This document shows, one piece after another, positions 59,501-64,000 of a stretch of DNA of 64,000 nt. Source of the stretch: Phorcus lineatus (taxonomy: Eukaryota > Mollusca > Gastropoda > Trochida > Trochidae); NCBI GenBank assembly GCA_921293015.1, contig OV121081.1, positions 48,633,877-48,697,876 on the forward strand. Reading direction: 5' to 3'. The notes beneath the pieces were generated by a model. That model saw only the letters and a program-made list of their open reading frames with translations, made no database searches and was not told where the DNA came from. How positions within the stretch are numbered: the first letter of the stretch is position 1; each line of letters begins with the position of its first letter. The position numbers and the translations under genes were made by a program.

Positions 59501-62500
59501 GTCAACAGGCCCGATTGAAGAAGTACCTCGGGGTGGTGCTGGACCTTAAACCTTCCACCGTGTCCGAGATCCACCGCTACCCCAACCCCAAGGACGCCAG
59601 CTACCACTCAGTGGTGGCTACCTATCTTATCCTGGGCGAGAAAATGAAGGTTCTGCATGTGAGTGACGAGGCTTGGCACTTTATTTTCAACCTTATCAAT
59701 GTTTATGGGTGGTTATTCTAAGACAAATGGAATTCTACAGAGTTGGAGTAGATAAAAACATTAAACGTATCTATCAATTGTATGTTGAATTGTAAAACTA
59801 AGACACTTAAGCACATTGTTTAAACCAAAGGCACCTGACTATATATACATGTAAGTATGATATTTTAATAATAAATAACACATACATATAAACAAGGTAC
59901 GACAGAGACAGATCTGCAAGGGGACCGGATATGGAAACTGGAATCTGCCCACGAAGTTTACACAGGGTAATCGATCCAGGAACCCATTATAATCATTTCC
60001 GGTCCCCTTGCAGACACGACTCTGTTATACCTTGTTTATGTTATATAGCTACACGTATATATATACTTGCATGATATTGTACATTCAGAGTCTGGCGCCT
60101 GTGGTTTAAACTTAGTCATTTGTCATAGTTTGTAGACAATCTCTATAGATCTTGAAGTGGTATGGTAATTACACAATGATGACTTTTTCGCCAGTAATGA
60201 TATCAGAGGAAACATTCTTGTCCATGTATAGCTCAATTATTTGTTGGAGTGTTCATGTTATCCCCAAAATCATGACAAGTTATAAACGTTCATTTCAGAA
60301 ATGGGAAAGAGTTCGGCATCTCTTACGTCAGTTCGGTAAAAAGGGCATCATCCGTCGCATCCGGAACTTCGACATAGAAGATTTAACGGAGTCGCGGGCA
60401 GAAAAAGCTAAAAGCTTCCTTGACAGGTACTCACTTGACGATGTCCGTATAGTCAGTGCAGGGGCTGCAGCCTTCTATGTGTGGGTAAGTACTTGTATTG
60501 GTTTGTCTGGTAGAATCAAATATTCATTTAAAGACTATGTTGATGAAATTTCCTTGTAAGGGTAAAGGAAACGAGATTTGTGTCGATAAGAACATGTTAA
60601 ATCAACCTTACCCGCAAAAAAAAAGCGTGAGTTTAATTCACTGGTTATTTTATTGAAGTTTGGATGTGAAAAGTCGCCCTTGCTTTACCAAGTCTGATTA
60701 AAATCGACCGTGTTCCGATGAATCCATTCTCTTGCGGTATTCGAATTAAGTCTATCAGGGACCACCAGTTTAGCGGAGACAAAACCTAGTCTAGTCTTAG
60801 CGGCCTAATCACATCATCGCGTTTAAAATAAAGGTATAGGCGATCACGTTAAACGTATGGTAAACGGGAGTTACTTGCTCCTAGATACTGATACCGAAGG
60901 CTTTTGCCGGTGTCATTGTGATTGGCTAGTTGAAATTGCGTCAGAACGTACGAGCAAGGAGGGTGCTTTCAGACCGTTGTGGAGAGGATAGCCCCTGATA
61001 ACCTTAGTTCGAATCCCACTAGAGATGATATTTAAAAACTGTTATTCCTCGGAAGACGGTCGATTTTAATCAGACTGTTGCTTGCCCCTATAAAAAGTAC
61101 TAACTAATTCAATTTGGAGATTTAACAAACTCTTCCAACAGTACTGACTTTGCACATAATGCAGAAAGTATTACTGGTTTCTTTATTCGTTATTGGGGTG
61201 ACGAATCTAGAACCCAGTGTTGGCACTGACTTCGGTATTTAGATCAATGTTGCGAACAACGAAAATCTGTATTTGATATCAACTGAAGTTGGATTGAATC
61301 TGATATAATAAGGTTATAATAGCGTAGTGGGAAATCGCATGAATAGAAGTTACTTTAAAATGACTATCACACCAATAGGATTTTTTATCTGGGCCCATCA
61401 AGGCTAGAAACCTTTTCAATGTAACGAATAACGATTAGCGGATCACGAACCCTATGCCAACTTCTAGTTGCCGGTTACTGAACATGAATTTATATTACAG
61501 GATATTAAATTGCATTACAGGCAATACAATAATAAATTTAATAAAAAAATATATTTTCTTTAAATGCTCTAATTTGATAAATAAGAACTTCCATGCAATG
61601 CTGACAAACATTACCATGAAAACTAAACCGACAGTAAGTTTTTTTTATAACTCATTCCGACAATTCGCTTAGCTCATATGGATTATCAATATTGATTTTT
61701 CGTGGAATTTCATTGACAGCCTCTATAGCTCTCCCAAGTCCTTTAAGCGTATTATCAAGTCATTACAATTTAAACACCAATGACGAATATTGTTGAGGCT
61801 TTCAGTTTGTACCCAGTCACAAATACCCAATGATTGGGCTGATAGGTTTCGATTTTTCCATTCGTACGGACAAGTTTCAGGATACATGGGACCTATAAAT
61901 CGATTCGATAAGCTCATGAATATGCAATTAAATGCTTAATTACTTCCCGGTTGATGGGTCAAATAGTTCCTCATAAAAGTGCATTTGTTCTCGTGGGTTC
62001 ATTAGAACATGCATGTATATCAATAATCAGAATTCACAGAAGGACTAACTGGTTGAACGTTTTGTGTTATCCTATGACAAAATATGACAATAAGAAAAAT
62101 AATATTGCAAAATGATATTACTAAGTGACGTAACGCAGAGTTAATTTTCATCATATGTTAAAAATGATCGAATCGTTGTAAAAAAAATCCACATGTATAC
62201 ATTTTTGCAATGAAGTGTCAATGTTTACAGATACTATCACGTCCTTTCCAAGTATGTTCTTACGTACTATTATTGACGAATAAAATATTATTTACTCTTG
62301 CTGATGTTTTACCAATTGTTCGGTTTACAGATATCGCGAAGTTTTCCCTATGACCTTGTATAAAAAAAATCAAATGCAGTTTTTCTGCATTCCGAATATT
62401 TCCCAGTTGGTGTCCTCTTCTCAATCAGCGCAGTTTCAAATGAATTGAGTTTTTTAATTTTTTAAATCGTTTTCCATATTTATCTATAATTTCCTTGTTT

Positions 62501-63026
62501 TACCCAAATTTCCTTGTTTGACACTAGTTTCCCTGTTTCATTGAGTTCCCATTGCAGTGTCACAAGTTAGCAATAATGCTCAAGTAACCATAATTTCGTC
62601 CAGTTTCTCTGCTTTGTCAAAATTTCGTTGCATTGTCTTAGTTTTCCTGTATTGTCACATATTTCCTGTATGAAAAAGTGTCCCTGTATTCCCTAGCATT
62701 CCAAAAAATGCCATCTTTTTCCAGTTTTACCAATGCTCATTTGACAGGTTTCCTTGCATAGGCAAAGTTACCCTGTATTTCGTCATCTGTATTAAGTACT
62801 ATCTGTCAGTTTCCATATCATTTAGCCTTTGCAAAAAATATACGGTTTCAAAGCCAATGGGTATGAAAAAAGGTATATTTGATATTTTTAAAAATGTATT
62901 GCCTTACAGAGTTCAAACATTGTGAAGGAAGAATTATCGCCAGAAGAGGTGGAAGGAAGGAAGGGAGAAAAAACTAACGGAGAAGATGAACTAGATGAAG
63001 GAATAGGTGACTCTGAGTCCAGCTGA
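49431..63026 (+). CDS. Kyphoscoliosis-peptidase-like protein, myristoylated form, dynein-stalk-like C terminus (gene 2)
   Basis: Ten coding exons: 49431-49484, 50688-50801, 51041-51267, 52061-53180, 57276-57428, 58282-58435, 58938-59108, 59372-59658, 60299-60484, 62910-63026 (2583 nt, 860 aa). The ATG has a strong context (GATCACCATGG) and opens MGCGASKPK, an N-myristoylation site (Gly2) with a palmitoylatable Cys3, predicting membrane attachment. The KY/transglutaminase-like core spans about 70-200 (EKIRAIFYFVGSQ, FFALLCR, PCMILQGKGKSVGYEVG, SSWNAVYIDGQW, IVHPMW). Ig-like KY region 270-500 (NPPVGFGYGHVAKDFG); helical repeats 506-710. The dynein-stalk-like part is about 710-822 (STVSEIHRYPNP, WERVRHLLRQFG, VSAGAAAFYVW), and the tail is acidic. 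As in gene 1, the catalytic Cys, His and Asp positions appear replaced (K, S, H). The exon plan matches gene 1, so the two are paralogues. A polyadenylation signal is at 63215. Confidence 0.85.
50131..50326. mobile_element. Fold-back element (near-perfect hairpin) in gene 2 intron 1
   Basis: GAAAAAGAACGAATAAGTTC at 50131 begins an arm of about 90 bp whose inverse ends at 50326. The arms share GCATGAATTGCGACGTTTCG and the inner GATAACAATG, with a loop of about 20 bp. AGGTTAATTAATG occurs both at 50119-50131 and at 50335-50347, so the hairpin is bracketed by a 13-bp direct repeat. Transcribed with the gene, it would fold into long double-stranded RNA. Confidence 0.82.
51268..51627 (+). repeat. 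22-bp minisatellite beginning at the exon 3 splice donor of gene 2
   Basis: About 16 units of GTGAGATATTTGGTACATGTAG, variants having GCGAG or TGGAG. The first unit starts with the donor itself (CAG|GTGAGG at 51268), so most units contain a TAG|GTGAGA sequence resembling a 5' splice site. The array is open in all three reverse frames only because 22 is not a multiple of three and the unit lacks stops. Confidence 0.93.
53215..53708. repeat. TAC/CTA trinucleotide microsatellite, about 490 bp
   Basis: Long imperfect (TAC)n with TCC, CAC and ATT variants, starting 34 bp after exon 4 of gene 2. The reverse-strand poly-Ser/Val open frame over it is an artefact of the repeat. Confidence 0.95.
54801..55272. 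mobile_element. TTAA-flanked MITE with CACTCCGTGG ends
   Basis: TTAAAGGGACACTCCGTGG on the left and the complement of CCCACGGAGTGTCACTTTAA on the right, bordered by TTAA, 472 bp. The ends resemble 33258-33537 but the interior differs, so they belong to related subfamilies. Located in intron 4 of gene 2. Confidence 0.8.
58016..58241. mobile_element. Short MITE 40 bp upstream of gene 2 exon 6
   Basis: CATTCTCTCCCCACCGAGATAG on the left pairs with AACTCTGTTGGGTGAGAATG on the right. It shares CTCGGCCAATGAAAAC and the left terminus with 31920-32350. It ends 40 bp before exon 6, so branch-point and polypyrimidine sequences of that exon lie at its edge. Confidence 0.65.
59889..60038. mobile_element. 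Small MITE in gene 2 intron 8
   Basis: TAAACAAGGTACGACAGAGAC and GCAAGGGGACCGG on the left pair with CCGGTCCCCTTGC and CTCTGTTATACCTTGTTTA on the right, about 45-bp imperfect arms, 150 bp overall. TA lies at both borders. Non-coding. Confidence 0.72.
60965..61075 (+). repeat. tRNA-derived SINE in gene 2 intron 9
   Basis: GAGAGGATAGCCCCTGATAA, then AGTTCGAATCCCACT (B box), then TTATTCCTCGGAAGACGGTC. Same family as the pair at 21290-21515, here as one forward copy. Confidence 0.6.
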
Positions 63027-63214
63027 ATTATGAAATCATATTTAATAGTTTCATACATTGTTTGTAATGTATTACTGAAGTCTTTTTCAAAGTAAAAGTA
63101 AAGCCTTATGAAGGTCAATCTGGTTAAAACTAGATGTATTGGTCCGAAAATACATCTAGAGAATTACTGATCTAGGTCATGTTCAGCTGACTTTTGACTA
63201 ATGTTGAACCGACC

Positions 63215-63220
63215 AATAAA
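63215..63220 (+). terminator. Polyadenylation signal of gene 2
   Basis: AATAAA, 189 bp after the gene 2 stop codon and the first such signal downstream; the assignment is by position. Confidence 0.55.
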
Positions 63221-64000
63221 TTGAGGACTTGAAGTCAGATTTCAACCAATCAAAGAACAGTTTTACATGCATCGTGGTTAATGTCACATGCTGACGTTTA
63301 CCCTACGTTTCTCTATATTTATCCTTTAAAACTTATTTTTTGATTGTTTGACCTAATTTGAGGATTTCCCTTTGCACAAATGAACAAATAAACTATTTCG
63401 TCAACATTATCTGCATAGAATTGATGCAGCACAATTCACATCGATAACATTCGGATTTTGTAATCGAGGTGCTCAAAGACGGCGAAATAATCGCATTGTC
63501 CCCGCGATTCGAAGCGCTGGGCCAGTCCCCTTTTGATGGGGTGATGTTCGCGCCTGCACAACACAGAATATTATTCTTTAGATGTAATAAAAGACTTCGG
63601 GGCGTATTATATTACAGCTAGTTTTAACTACATCGTAAAAAGGTTGATATCTTTTAAAAAAAGATCATTTGACTTGATTTGATAAAACTCTTGATCAGTG
63701 TTAAAACACTTATGACAGTCTTAATAGCTAAAATAGATTAAATTAGATTTTTAAAATCGCTGAAATAAACATTAGCAGAGTATCCTAATTAAAAAGTATA
63801 ATAAGTAGAAAATAGAATATAATCTATATATTTATCCACGTTTCTTCATATAAGGTTTATTAAATTGATTAGGTTGAACATCCAAATGTTATAAAAATTC
63901 AGCCTAATTGTGTATTTTTCTACTTAGTTTCCAAAATACTTCAATATTTTTCATTTACAAATAATAAAGATAATATATGCAAAGGTATGTACAAAGTATT
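63221..64000. other. Downstream flank, nothing recognised
   Basis: AT-rich sequence without coding exons, inverted repeats or tandem arrays that I could support. Confidence 0.5.

Overview
The window is animal (eukaryotic) DNA. It is AT-rich, has intron-split genes with GT-AG junctions, metazoan protein families, and a dense load of MITEs, SINEs, a mariner, an LTR element and Crypton-type elements. The gene types (kyphoscoliosis-peptidase-like proteins, a short secreted ZP-domain protein) and the repeat types suggest a marine lophotrochozoan, most likely a mollusc. This assignment is an inference and no species is claimed.

Layout. 1-4930: no convincing gene; a dispersed repeat (745-990) and a 57-bp tandem repeat (2046-2350). 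4931-6670: a dead mariner, itself interrupted by a 475-bp insert. 8063-17773 (+): gene 1, an 11-exon kyphoscoliosis-peptidase (KY)-like gene, with a non-autonomous LTR element antisense in one intron (13063-15585). 17774-21660: repeats only. 21670-31185 (+): a secreted ZP-domain protein gene; its TATA box and 5' UTR exon are separated from the coding exons by an intron that contains Crypton copy A. 31186-35634: MITEs. 35635-39606 and 42355-46326: Crypton copies B and C, both on +. Between them lie an orphan first exon on + (39616-39804), an AT-hook-type exon on - (40437-40642) and a lone TATA promoter. 46327-49430: MITE relic and minisatellite. 49431-63026 (+): gene 2, a 10-exon paralogue of gene 1. 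63027-64000: nothing recognised.

The two KY-like genes are paralogues sharing exon order and intron phases. Each encodes a transglutaminase-like core in which the usual Cys-His-Asp triad appears substituted, KY-type Ig-like domains, short helical repeats, and a C-terminal segment resembling the dynein heavy-chain stalk. Gene 2 begins with a textbook myristoylation/palmitoylation signal; gene 1 does not. The likely common role is membrane/cytoskeletal scaffolding rather than catalysis (inference).

The most striking content is three copies of one tyrosine-recombinase (Crypton-like) element. Each is exactly 3972 bp by my boundaries, nearly identical to the others, and has an intact four-exon 500-aa recombinase, its own TATA box, an asymmetric 116-bp palindrome at the 5' end and short direct repeats near the 3' end. 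All three sit close to the 5' ends or promoters of other transcription units. The flanks differ between copies, so these are independent recent insertions rather than a segmental duplication.
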